Shown: positions 1 through 6,362, counted from the first letter of the stretch. The stretch is 10,037 bases of DNA from an uncultured Pleurocapsa sp. (GCA_937884735.1 CAKZYI010000773.1:1-10037); one strand, 5' to 3'. Numbers and translations are program-made. The notes: generated from the letters alone by a model not told the origin.

Positions 1-1198
1 TACTAATAATACATCAGCTTTTGATACTACTATCTATAGACGTAAGACTCGCCCTGTTCGAGTTGGAGACATAACTATCGGTGGTGGAAATCCTGTGGTA
101 GTGCAGTCGATGATTAATGAAGATACTCTGGATGTAGAAGGTTCAGTAGCAGCAATTCGTCGTTTGCATGAAATTGGTTGTGAAATTGTTCGGGTAACTG
201 TACCCAGTATGGCTCATGCTAAAGCTTTAGCACAGATCAAGCAAAGACTGGCAGATACTTATCAAAAAGTCCCTTTGGTTGCTGACGTGCATCACAATGG
301 CATGAAAATTGCTCTAGAGGTTGCCAAGCACGTTGATAAAGTAAGAATTAATCCTGGGCTATATGTATTTGAAAAACCAAAAAGCGATCGCACTGAATAT
401 ACTCCTGCTGAATTTGCCGAAATTGGGAATAAAATTCGCGAAACTTTGGAACCTCTGGTAATTTCTCTACGGGATCAGGGAAAAGCAATGCGTATCGGAG
501 TCAATCACGGTTCTTTGTCCGAAAGAATGCTCTTTACTTATGGAGATACTCCAGAAGGAATGGTAGAGTCGGCATTGGAATTTATCAAGATCTGTGAATC
601 CCTTGAGTTCTATAATCTTGTTCTATCCCTTAAGGCTTCCCGCGTTCCTGTAATGCTGGCTGCTTATAAGCTAATGGTGCAGAGAATGAATGAGTTGGGG
701 ATGGAATATCCTCTGCATTTGGGGGTCACTGAGGCAGGAGATGGTGAGTATGGCAGGATTAAATCTACTGCGGGGATTGGTACTCTTTTGGCGCAGGGAA
801 TTGGCGATACCATTCGTGTTTCTTTAACTGAATCTCCTGAAAAAGAAATCCCTGTCTGCTACAGCATCTTGCAGGCCTTGGGACTACGCAAAACAATGGT
901 AGAGTATGTTGCTTGCCCTTCTTGTGGTCGTACTTTATTCAACCTAGAGGAGGTTTTGCACAAAGTTCGCGAGGCTACCAAGCACCTTACAGGATTGGAT
1001 ATTGCCGTAATGGGCTGTATTGTAAATGGCCCTGGAGAAATGGCGGATGCTGACTATGGTTATGTTGGCAAACAGCCAGGCTATATCTCCTTGTATCGTG
1101 GCAAAGAAGAGATTAAAAAAGTGCCTGAAGAGCAAGGAGTTGAGGAATTAATTAATTTAATTAAATCAGATGATAGATGGGTAGAACCTGAAGAATAA
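1..1198 (+). CDS. ispG: IspG, 4-hydroxy-3-methylbut-2-enyl diphosphate synthase (5'-partial)
   Basis: Iron-sulfur enzyme of the MEP isoprenoid pathway that reductively converts the cyclic diphosphate MEcPP to HMBPP in the cytosol. The reading frame is open from base 2, so the true start lies upstream. The visible N-terminus (FDTTIYRRKTRPVRVG, then GGGNPVVVQSMINEDT) matches the usual cyanobacterial start region, and probably only a handful of residues are missing. The GTG at 95 is internal, inside the conserved core, and is not the start. Counting from that GTG, the 4Fe-4S ligands are C274 and C277 (ACPSCGRT) and C308 (MGCIVNGPGE), followed by the conserved Glu of NGPGE. The TIM-barrel part precedes the Fe-S domain, without the long insertion of plant-type enzymes. 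A HIP1 site lies inside the gene at 384-391. The gene ends at TAA 1196-1198 and converges on the next gene. Identity is close to certain. Confidence 0.97.
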   Translation, partial: TNNTSAFDTTIYRRKTRPVRVGDITIGGGNPVVVQSMINEDTLDVEGSVAAIRRLHEIGCEIVRVTVPSMAHAKALAQIKQRLADTYQKVPLVADVHHNGMKIALEVAKHVDKVRINPGLYVFEKPKSDRTEYTPAEFAEIGNKIRETLEPLVISLRDQGKAMRIGVNHGSLSERMLFTYGDTPEGMVESALEFIKICESLEFYNLVLSLKASRVPVMLAAYKLMVQRMNELGMEYPLHLGVTEAGDGEYGRIKSTAGIGTLLAQGIGDTIRVSLTESPEKEIPVCYSILQALGLRKTMVEYVACPSCGRTLFNLEEVLHKVREATKHLTGLDIAVMGCIVNGPGEMADADYGYVGKQPGYISLYRGKEEIKKVPEEQGVEELINLIKSDDRWVEPEE

Positions 1199-1208
1199 GG
1201 ATTGAAGC

Positions 1209-1285
1209 GCGATTGTCTTAATACTAAGATACTGTATGAGATTAAGGCGATCGCAAAAAAAAGGTTAAAAAATTTCTAACTTTTT
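1209..1285. terminator. Hairpin spacer between convergent ispG and GST genes, possible bidirectional terminator
   Basis: Two inverted repeats lie in the 90-base gap. The first pairs 1209-1222 with 1241-1254: a 14-bp stem with two G-U wobbles and an 18-base loop; its right arm includes the HIP1 octamer at 1247-1254. The second pairs AAAAAGGTTA (1258-1267) with TAACTTTTT (1277-1285), with one bulged G. It puts a T-run at the end of the stem on the + strand and, read the other way, a T-run on the - strand, as in bidirectional intrinsic terminators. The second stem is weak in GC, so termination is inferred from position and shape. Confidence 0.4.
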
Positions 1286-1288
1286 AGT

Positions 1289-1900
1289 TTATTTTCCACG
1301 ATCGCTAATGAGTATATGTTGAGGATGCTCTTTGATTCTTTTTAGCCAAGCAATAATCAAAGGATATTTCTTTAAATCAAATCCTCCTTCATCTGCTACA
1401 TGAGTGTAGGCATAAAGAGAGATATCAGCAATAGTATAAGTTTCTCCTACAAAATAATTATGGCTGCTTAAATGTTGTTCCATCACTTTTAGAGCAGCAT
1501 TACCCAATCTATGTTTATACTTGAGCTGTTCTGGGTTTTTTTCAGGTTGTTTAAGGATAGCGATCCAATAGCGGGCAGTAGCAATAAAGGGTTCATGACT
1601 ATACTGTTCAAAAAAAAGCCACTGCATTACTTGAGCTTGGGCATATTTATCTTGAGGAAAATATTTTGTTCCCTGGCTAAGGTAATACAGAATTGCATTT
1701 GATTCCACTATAAATTTACCTGAAGCAATTTCTAGTAAGGGAATTCTACCGTTGGGATTTTTGGCTAAAAACTCTGGAGTTCGAGTTTCTTGATTTAAGA
1801 TATTGACATCAATTCTTTCATAATCAATATTCAAGAGATTGAGCAATAAACGAACTTTATAGCTATTACCAGAAGGAAGAAAATCGTATAGTTTGTACAT
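1289..1900 (-). CDS. Glutathione S-transferase family protein
   Basis: A 203-residue protein of the usual soluble GST length. An N-terminal thioredoxin-fold domain (about residues 1-76) has the cis-proline signature NGRIPLLE (P54) and the ESNAIL motif (E66-S67) that contacts the gamma-glutamyl part of glutathione. An all-helical C-terminal domain (about 85-203) carries the N-capping box TIAD (T156-D159), typical of GST folding. Candidate N-terminal catalytic residues are S10 or S13 in the SGNSYKV stretch, which suggests a serine-type bacterial GST, but class cannot be fixed from sequence alone. The substrate is unknown; roles in detoxification or peroxide handling are usual for the family. 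The ATG has an AGGAA directly against it, too close for a good Shine-Dalgarno. The gene stands alone and converges with ispG. Confidence 0.9.
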   Translation of the reverse strand: MYKLYDFLPSGNSYKVRLLLNLLNIDYERIDVNILNQETRTPEFLAKNPNGRIPLLEIASGKFIVESNAILYYLSQGTKYFPQDKYAQAQVMQWLFFEQYSHEPFIATARYWIAILKQPEKNPEQLKYKHRLGNAALKVMEQHLSSHNYFVGETYTIADISLYAYTHVADEGGFDLKKYPLIIAWLKRIKEHPQHILISDRGK

Positions 1901-1997
1901 TTCCTACAGTCTTAATTTCAAATATATAAAGCCCAGAAGACCAGCAAATCATTAAAATAAATCATTCTTATTTTCCAGGCTCTTTTTATCATGTTCT

Positions 1998-2017
1998 AGT
2001 AATACTCAAGTATTACT
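1998..2017. repeat. Perfect 9-bp inverted repeat next to the COP23-gene stop
   Basis: AGTAATACT and AGTATTACT are separated by CA, immediately downstream of the COP23-type gene on the minus strand. It could be part of a 3' transcript end, but no T-run follows on either strand, so a terminator call is not supported. A protein-binding palindrome is an alternative. Confidence 0.35.
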
Positions 2018-2018
2018 T

Positions 2019-2858
2019 TCATTGAAATAAAGCTGGTTTGCGATCGCTATTGTTGCGTCTGGGAGTGACAGAATTACTATTGGTTAGCTGTTGACCCGTA
2101 CCACCATCTGCTGGATCTAGAAATGGTCTGAGATTTATATTTCCCCCAGAAGTTCTGTTTGTTTTCTTTTTATCAGATCCACCGCCTAATAAACCTTCAA
2201 CTTCACCTAAAATATCATCCCTAGATTGGCTGTCTCCAAACGTATATACACCTTGAGTTTGTTGTCCATCATCTGCAACCAATAAATTGTCAAAAATTAA
2301 GTCGCGAGTCAGATTTGGATCTTGTCCAGGGGGAACAGTCAAGATTAATTTACAATCTGAGGGATCTAATTGAGTAGTGACGCAGATTGTATCGTAGCCA
2401 TTTTCTGTTCCTGTAGCTAACTCTAATAGTCCTTCTCCACGGTATTCTTCAAAGCGTGCTGTAATGGCATCACAACGTCTTTGAGGAGTCCATCCACCAC
2501 CTAATTCGGTAGGAATTGCCCAAGGATATGACTGATTTGGCTGACTTTCAGGAGAATACATGACTGTGTATTCGCCATTAACTAACTGACAGCTAAATCT
2601 CGTATCGACATTTTGAGCAGTTGTAGATGGTGGGGGAGGAACAGAACCAGGAGAATTTATAATTACTTCTGGTGGTTGATTGGTTTGAGAAATAACTTGA
2701 CGTAACTGTTGAACAGTATCAAAACTTAGATTGCTTGAGGGTAAAGCTTTTGCACTGCTGGCATGGGCAATACTTGTTACTACTAAGCCAGATAAACCTG
2801 CAAAAGAAACTAAAGACTTAAAATAATTGTTTAAAGGTTTCATGGGTTGAAATAACAC
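2019..2858 (-). CDS. COP23-domain secreted protein
   Basis: A 279-residue exported protein containing the COP23 domain, named after the circadian-oscillating 23-kDa membrane-associated protein of Cyanothece RF-1. The molecular function of the family is unknown. A signal peptide is visible (LVSFAGLSGLVVTSIAHASS, with cleavage likely after an AHA or ASA site near residues 33-36). A Pro/Ser/Gln-rich linker (about 40-85, with PPPP) follows, then the domain at about 86-208 with four cysteines (C90, C129, C159, C169) that could form disulfides outside the cytoplasm. The last 70 residues are a low-complexity Gly/Asn/Lys/Thr tail. The longest frame starts at GTG 2858, which has AGGA about 10 bases upstream; an ATG five codons later (2843) gives an equally good signal peptide. 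A HIP1 site lies at 2040-2047, in the last codons. Family call is fairly sure; any circadian control is only inference from the family name. Confidence 0.82.
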   Translation of the reverse strand: MLFQPMKPLNNYFKSLVSFAGLSGLVVTSIAHASSAKALPSSNLSFDTVQQLRQVISQTNQPPEVIINSPGSVPPPPSTTAQNVDTRFSCQLVNGEYTVMYSPESQPNQSYPWAIPTELGGGWTPQRRCDAITARFEEYRGEGLLELATGTENGYDTICVTTQLDPSDCKLILTVPPGQDPNLTRDLIFDNLLVADDGQQTQGVYTFGDSQSRDDILGEVEGLLGGGSDKKKTNRTSGGNINLRPFLDPADGGTGQQLTNSNSVTPRRNNSDRKPALFQ

Positions 2859-2967
2859 TGTTTTTAGTTCCTGAAATTTTAGAAGATGAGCAATTTAAAA
2901 TATTATGGGCGCAAGAAAATATTTCAAAAAATTTTTTATAATTAATATTGCGCTTCAGTAATTTTGA

Positions 2968-2993
2968 CGAGAAATAAGTGCAAATGTTTCTCG
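2968..2993. repeat. Short perfect inverted repeat (hairpin) left of the MITE-like element
   Basis: CGAGAAA at 2968-2974 pairs with TTTCTCG at 2987-2993. Two more inner pairs (one of them a U-G) give a 9-bp stem and an 8-base loop. It lies about 110-135 bases upstream of the COP23-type gene start, on the promoter side. No T-run follows, so a terminator is not implied. Its role is unknown. Confidence 0.35.
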
Positions 2994-3040
2994 GAGTCTT
3001 AATTGTTGCTTTAAAATTATCGCAATAGTGTTGTGTAAGC

Positions 3041-3244
3041 TATTAAACGCCTAGTGTGAATTAGCTTCGTTGAGAGATTATTAGTTCGTAGCCTTTAGCC
3101 TTTAGCTTTTAGCCTTTAGCCTTTAGCCTTTAGCCATTGGCTTTCAAGGCTATTCAATAAGATATTATTTCTACTTTGATTTACGTGATTGCTTAATTTA
3201 GAAGCTATTCCGTACATTATTTAATTCACACTGGGCGTATTAAA
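3041..3244. mobile_element. MITE-like element with 16-bp TIRs and 7-bp target duplication
   Basis: The left terminal repeat CGCCTAGTGTGAATTA (3048-3063) is the reverse complement of the right one, TAATTCACACTGGGCG (3222-3237), with one mismatch. Directly outside, TATTAAA occurs at both 3041-3047 and 3238-3244, a perfect 7-bp direct repeat exactly where a target-site duplication should be. The 190-bp interior has no coding frame of note and contains a tandem heptanucleotide array. This is the architecture of a non-autonomous miniature inverted-repeat transposable element. The parent transposase family cannot be assigned from this window. It sits between the COP23-type gene and a permease gene that is itself broken, so it may have altered that gene's promoter. 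Confidence 0.65.
3087..3135. repeat. Heptanucleotide tandem repeat (TTTAGCC)n, STRR type
   Basis: Six head-to-tail 7-base units run from 3094 to 3135. Five are exact TTTAGCC; the second is TTTAGCT. A degenerate seventh (CGTAGCC, 3087-3093) precedes them. Short tandemly repeated heptamers (STRR) are a known trait of many cyanobacterial genomes. The array lies wholly inside the MITE-like element. Units are too short, and have no spacers, for a CRISPR. Confidence 0.85.
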
Positions 3245-3322
3245 TAATGTGACTTGTTGGATATAAAATATTTAACTAGGTTACAATCGCTGCGACAGTG
3301 GACTTAGCGGTATAAAACATCA

Positions 3323-3802
3323 ATGGTTGGATATTTAGTTTTTCTCACAATATATGTAGGATTGTATTCCCTATTTGCTTTGGGATTAAATTTACAGTGG
3401 GGTTATGGAGGGCTAATTAACTTTGGTCATGTAGCTTTTATGACTGTTGGGGCTTATACAACAGTTTTATTAAGTTCTCAAGGTGTCCCTTTAGTCTTGG
3501 CTATTATTGCTGGTATTGCGATCGCAGCTTTATTGGGACTATTGATTGGCATGTCTACTCTGCGTTTGCGGGAGGACTATTTAGCGATCGTAACGATTGG
3601 CGTTTCCGAATTATTGCGCTTGATTGCTCTTAACGAGGAATGGCTGACTAAAGGTTCTTTTGGTATACAACGCTTTCCCCTTCCTCTAGATCGTTTTGAG
3701 CCAAACTTATGGCAAAAATATTTATTAATTGGTGTTTTAACTTTTTTGGCGATATTTGCGGCTTGGCAACTATGGATCGGCGTGCGAGCGCAATGGCGGT
3801 AA
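3323..3802 (+). CDS. N-terminal fragment of the LivM/NatC-like permease
   Basis: 159 residues ending in VRAQWR at the first stop. Starting from the ATG there are about four to five hydrophobic helices (about residues 2-24, 29-50, 54-77, 92-104 and 132-153). The conserved family stretch NLQWGYGGLINFGHVAFMTV lies near residues 23-42, followed by GAYTT, and TLRLREDYLAIVTIGVSELL lies near 79-98. A HIP1 site lies at 3518-3525. If translated, the product would lack the cytoplasmic coupling helix that docks on the ATPase subunit, which is in the second fragment, and is unlikely to transport on its own. The start is secure because the family begins MVEYL or similar, though no clear Shine-Dalgarno precedes it. 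Confidence 0.7.
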   Translation: MVGYLVFLTIYVGLYSLFALGLNLQWGYGGLINFGHVAFMTVGAYTTVLLSSQGVPLVLAIIAGIAIAALLGLLIGMSTLRLREDYLAIVTIGVSELLRLIALNEEWLTKGSFGIQRFPLPLDRFEPNLWQKYLLIGVLTFLAIFAAWQLWIGVRAQWR

Positions 3803-3886
3803 TTAAAAGAGATTCTTGGGAAATTCTATAAACCCTACATCGTAATTTAGTTCGTTGTTTGGGGAATTCTGGGGCTAGGAGTAATT

Positions 3887-4441
3887 TTGACTGTATACAT
3901 CAACGGGTGTGCTGCCCTTCTTAACTATAATTATAAAGCAGGGTTGATGTTACTCGTATTAGTTGCCGTGGCAGTTGTTTACTGGGGTTTAGAGCTACTG
4001 GTGCAATCTCCTTGGGGAAGAGTCCTCAAAGCCATTAGAGAAGACGAAGAAATAGCCAGAGCATTGGGTAAAAATGTCTTTTGGTATAAACTTCAGGCAT
4101 TTATGTTAGGGGGAGCGATCGCTGGTTTAGCTGGAGCTTTTTATGCCTGGCAATTGACGACTATTTATCCGAGTAATTTCCAAACTTTGATTACCTTTAA
4201 TGTTTGGACAATGGTAGTCTTGGGGGGCGCAGGGAAAAACCCTGGGGCAATTTTGGGCGCAATCATTTTTTGGGCGTATGATGCTCTAACCCGCTTTTAT
4301 TTGCCTAAACTAGGGTGGTTTAGTAGCTCGGAGGAAGGAGCATTTCGCGTCATGGTAATTGGCTTGATCTTGATGGTCTTGATGGTATGGCTACCTCAAG
4401 GTATTTTAGGCAAGAGCGAAGAGTTGACTTTAGGAAAATAA
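3887..4441 (+). CDS. C-terminal fragment of the LivM/NatC-like permease
   Basis: 184 residues if initiated at TTG 3887, with the frame open upstream to the stop at 3850. It contains the permease EAA-type coupling region (SPWGRVLKAIREDEEIARAL, about residues 41-60, followed by GKN), which contacts the ATPase, then GGAIAGLAGAFYAWQ, VVLGGAGKNPGAILGA and the C-terminal WLPQGILGKSEELTLGK. TTG 3887 lies inside a predicted membrane helix, so it is a poor natural start. However, AGGAG at 3877-3881 sits five bases before it, which could allow reinitiation. That resemblance may be accidental, since those bases also encode the conserved-looking Gly-Leu-Gly-Val. A HIP1 site lies at 4115-4122. It ends 24 bases from the convergent tenA stop. 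Confidence 0.6.
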   Translation: MTVYINGCAALLNYNYKAGLMLLVLVAVAVVYWGLELLVQSPWGRVLKAIREDEEIARALGKNVFWYKLQAFMLGGAIAGLAGAFYAWQLTTIYPSNFQTLITFNVWTMVVLGGAGKNPGAILGAIIFWAYDALTRFYLPKLGWFSSSEEGAFRVMVIGLILMVLMVWLPQGILGKSEELTLGK

Positions 4442-4465
4442 TTAATTGCCCTAGAGGTGTTTGGT

Positions 4466-5131
4466 TCAGATTTTCCACTGTTCTAGATGATATGCACTGT
4501 CCCAAAACATCCATTCAAGTTGAGATGCGCGATAGAAAACTCGCTCCATTAACTCTAACTGTTTAATTGAAGCTTGTTCTGCTTCTCGATCTGCTATTTG
4601 AATCACATAGTTAACCGAAGCTTCAAAATCAGCATCGATATAGGTATCAATCCATTTTTGATAAGGGTTAGCTTTACTATTTGCTTGTTGATAAATATGT
4701 TTTCCTACTTCTAGATAAATCCAAAAGCAGGGCAAAACTGCTGCTACTGCGATCGCAAAATCAAATTGATAAGCAGTGGCAATTAAGAAATTGGTATAGT
4801 TCAAACAGGTGGGAGAAGGACTTGTTGCCAAAGCATCCTGGACTTTGATCCCAAATTCGGCAAAAAAGCTTTCATGGAGCATCCTCTCGACGACAATAGC
4901 TTCTCTAACACTTTCGGCAAATTGCAGCTGTATGTCAGGTTGTGGTGCTTTGGCTGAGATGATAGCCAAGACGCGAGCGAATTCGCCCAAATAAATACCA
5001 TCTTGAATCATGTAATGCTGAAATATTTGCTTGTCCAAAGAGCCTGCTTCAAGCTCTTTGACAAAGGGCATTTCTAAGATATTTTGGTAAACTTTGCCAA
5101 TGTTTTGCCAAGCTCGAACAGAGAATTGCAT
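4466..5131 (-). CDS. tenA: TenA family aminopyrimidine aminohydrolase (thiaminase II)
   Basis: A 221-residue soluble enzyme of the TenA family. In Bacillus subtilis it hydrolyses 4-amino-5-aminomethyl-2-methylpyrimidine to the hydroxymethyl pyrimidine (HMP) used in thiamine salvage; it can also cleave thiamine. The catalytic set is complete and falls almost on the B. subtilis numbering: D44 and Y47 in QDGIYL, Y112, the nucleophile C135 (VLPCFWIYLEVG), Y139, Y163 and the C-terminal E206 (QLEWMFWDSAY). The cysteine places it in the TenA_C class, not the cysteine-less TenA_E class. No TPP riboswitch or other thi gene is seen next to it, so a salvage role is inferred from the family. The ATG at 5131 opens a normal-length protein; no obvious Shine-Dalgarno is present. 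A HIP1 site lies at 4749-4756. Confidence 0.93.
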   Translation of the reverse strand: MQFSVRAWQNIGKVYQNILEMPFVKELEAGSLDKQIFQHYMIQDGIYLGEFARVLAIISAKAPQPDIQLQFAESVREAIVVERMLHESFFAEFGIKVQDALATSPSPTCLNYTNFLIATAYQFDFAIAVAAVLPCFWIYLEVGKHIYQQANSKANPYQKWIDTYIDADFEASVNYVIQIADREAEQASIKQLELMERVFYRASQLEWMFWDSAYHLEQWKI

Positions 5132-5177
5132 GATGTATGGATTTATCTAAATTGAAAACGGCGATCGCATCTATGTT

Positions 5178-5948
5178 TTAACAAATGCTGGGGCTTTGCC
5201 AACCATAGTCTTTTAAAGATATATAGTGATTATTGCTTTTTTCAACAGAGGTTTGTTTAACAGACACTTCAACACCTTCTGCTGCTAATTTTGCTCGATG
5301 TTGAGAAATATGGGATATAGTTTGACCCTGAGAATTTAATACTCTATGTATAGGATAGCCTGTAGGAGCTTTTTTTAGATAGAGCGGCATTACTCGATAG
5401 TAGCTTCGGTCAACTCCAATACTTTTTAAAACTTGCTTGTAGGTAATGACTTTTCCAGGGGGAATTTTGTTGACCAACTGAAGAAAACGTTGGTAGGGTA
5501 TTTCTGATAGTGGAGGAAAATAATTAGGTTTAATTACTACATGATCGCCTTTGATAATTTTTCCTTCTGTGACTACAACCCCTAAAATACCTCTTTTTCT
5601 TTCAATGCTTTGTAATGAATCAACTAGATGGGATATTCTCTTACAAGGCTCACAGTAAAAGGTAAGTCTTATTTCTGCACCACTGGAAAAAGTAAGTTTT
5701 GCCCCTGGCTTGAAAATAGCTGAATCTATTTCTTTTAGAACAATATTTTCTCTCAATTCTCCTGGTGCAATAGATAGTTTATTTGTGTCGTTGGCATCGA
5801 CAAGTAAAATTTGTCTGGGACTCGTGCGATCGCTATTGATATCTCCTTCAATGCCATATTCCTGACACAAGTAGATCTTAGATAAGGAAGACATAGGGGT
5901 TTTATGTTTTTGTTTGAGAAACAAATATTCCACTATGCCAACATTCAT
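5178..5948 (-). CDS. MOSC domain fused to an alkyltransferase-like (ATL) domain lacking the acceptor Cys
   Basis: The preferred start is ATG 5948 (256 residues), because MOSC proteins usually begin near this VGIVEYLFL segment. The frame extends 13 codons further to a TTG at 5987; numbering here uses that longer form. Residues about 14-153 are a MOSC domain: YGIEGD, RQILLVDA, PGELRENIVL, and the conserved cysteine region YCEPCKRI (C112, C115) where MOSC proteins bind sulfur or a molybdenum cofactor. Residues about 164-241 are the DNA-binding domain of O6-alkylguanine-DNA alkyltransferases: PPGKVITYKQVL (Y183), R198 as the probable Arg finger, and PIHRV (212-216) in place of PCHRV. The acceptor cysteine is Ile213 (codon ATA at 5349-5351), so suicide alkyl transfer is not expected. 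ATL proteins instead bind alkylated guanine and recruit nucleotide excision repair. How a MOSC domain would cooperate is unknown. A HIP1 site lies at 5826-5833. Confidence 0.85.
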   Translation of the reverse strand: MNVGIVEYLFLKQKHKTPMSSLSKIYLCQEYGIEGDINSDRTSPRQILLVDANDTNKLSIAPGELRENIVLKEIDSAIFKPGAKLTFSSGAEIRLTFYCEPCKRISHLVDSLQSIERKRGILGVVVTEGKIIKGDHVVIKPNYFPPLSEIPYQRFLQLVNKIPPGKVITYKQVLKSIGVDRSYYRVMPLYLKKAPTGYPIHRVLNSQGQTISHISQHRAKLAAEGVEVSVKQTSVEKSNNHYISLKDYGWQSPSIC

Positions 5949-6026
5949 AACTAATCTATTTTGGTGACCTTTTATCGTCGCCTTCAAACTATCTTATTGA
6001 GATTTACCATGATCCAATTGATTTGA

Positions 6027-6335
6027 TTAGCTTCCTGTAGGCAGCTGGGAATTAAGACTACGCACCATATTTCTATGTCCAGCACAATCACAGCCATAAA
6101 GTTCGATCGCTTTATCTCCTTCTCTATCTAATTCTGCTGCGGTTTCTGCATCGTATGCACTACAGCTACAGCCAAAAAAAGGATAGTCTTCGTCACTTTG
6201 GGGAATTTCGGCAACTGAAGTGTCTAATTCTGGAGCAGTAAAAACGTATTCCTTTGCATGTACTGAGCTAGCTCCGAGTAATGATAATGCCACAGAACCA
6301 GAACAACCTAAAGTAGTCAGTAATTTCTTATTCAT
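6027..6335 (-). CDS. Small exported protein with two CxC pairs, unknown function
   Basis: 102 residues. A clear Sec signal peptide (MNKK, a hydrophobic stretch at about 5-22, then SSVHA) suggests cleavage after A27. The mature part of about 75 residues is acidic and contains two spaced cysteine pairs, FFGCSCSAYD (C56, C58) and YGCDCAGHRN (C82, C84). The two GCxC motifs 26 residues apart look like an internal duplication and could bind metal or form disulfides in the periplasm or outside. No named family is recognised. The start is well supported: AAGGAG sits four bases before the ATG, and a TATAAT lies 27 bases upstream. It reads alone, 78 bases before the MOSC-ATL start. Confidence 0.75.
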   Translation of the reverse strand: MNKKLLTTLGCSGSVALSLLGASSVHAKEYVFTAPELDTSVAEIPQSDEDYPFFGCSCSAYDAETAAELDREGDKAIELYGCDCAGHRNMVRSLNSQLPTGS

Positions 6336-6362
6336 TATTCTCCTTGAGAAAATTAAAAATCA

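Larger units (their letters stand above)
2859..3322. other. Long intergenic region between the COP23-type gene and the broken permease
   Basis: 464 bases without a credible gene, separating two divergent genes, so it should hold both promoters. Contents from left to right: an AT-rich leader for the minus-strand gene; a hairpin CGAGAAA/TTTCTCG (2968-2974 with 2987-2993); the 190-bp MITE-like element at 3048-3237 with flanking 7-bp direct repeats; and about 78 bases up to the permease ATG, including an AT-rich TATAAAAT stretch near 3262-3269 that could be a -10 element. No NtcA-type GTA-N8-TAC site was seen in the last 80 bases. Confidence 0.6.
3323..4441 (+). pseudogene. natC: LivM/NatC-type amino-acid ABC permease gene interrupted by two in-frame stops
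   Basis: Read as one frame from ATG 3323 to the stop at 4441, this would be a 372-residue inner-membrane permease of a branched-chain/neutral amino-acid ABC transporter, the expected length for cyanobacterial NatC-like proteins. TAA at 3800-3802 and TAG at 3848-3850 break it in the same frame. Both halves are well conserved and in the same frame, and the residues just after the second stop (FVVWGILGLGVILTVYING) continue the protein, so this is one gene damaged in the loop before a membrane segment. The +1-shifted frame over 3793-3828 reads AVIKRDSWEIL before its own stop, so a pair of compensating small indels is one possible history. The other Nat subunits are not in the window, which is normal because nat genes are often scattered in cyanobacteria. 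The symbol is by resemblance only. A sequencing error cannot be excluded. Confidence 0.72.

Noticed and set aside
95..1198. GTG at 95 as the ispG start
   Set aside because: Conserved IspG sequence continues in frame back to the first bases of the window, so 95 is internal and the gene is cut by the edge.
3087..3135. CRISPR array
   Set aside because: Seven-base units stand directly head to tail with no spacers and no cas genes nearby.
4801..5001. Open frames on both strands inside tenA
   Set aside because: They overlap a well-conserved enzyme frame with all active-site residues; no independent start signals or recognisable proteins.
5949..5987. TTG 5987 as start of the MOSC-ATL gene
   Set aside because: The 13 extra residues precede the usual MOSC start, TTG is a rare start, and ATG 5948 matches the family beginning; neither has a Shine-Dalgarno, so it is kept only as an alternative.
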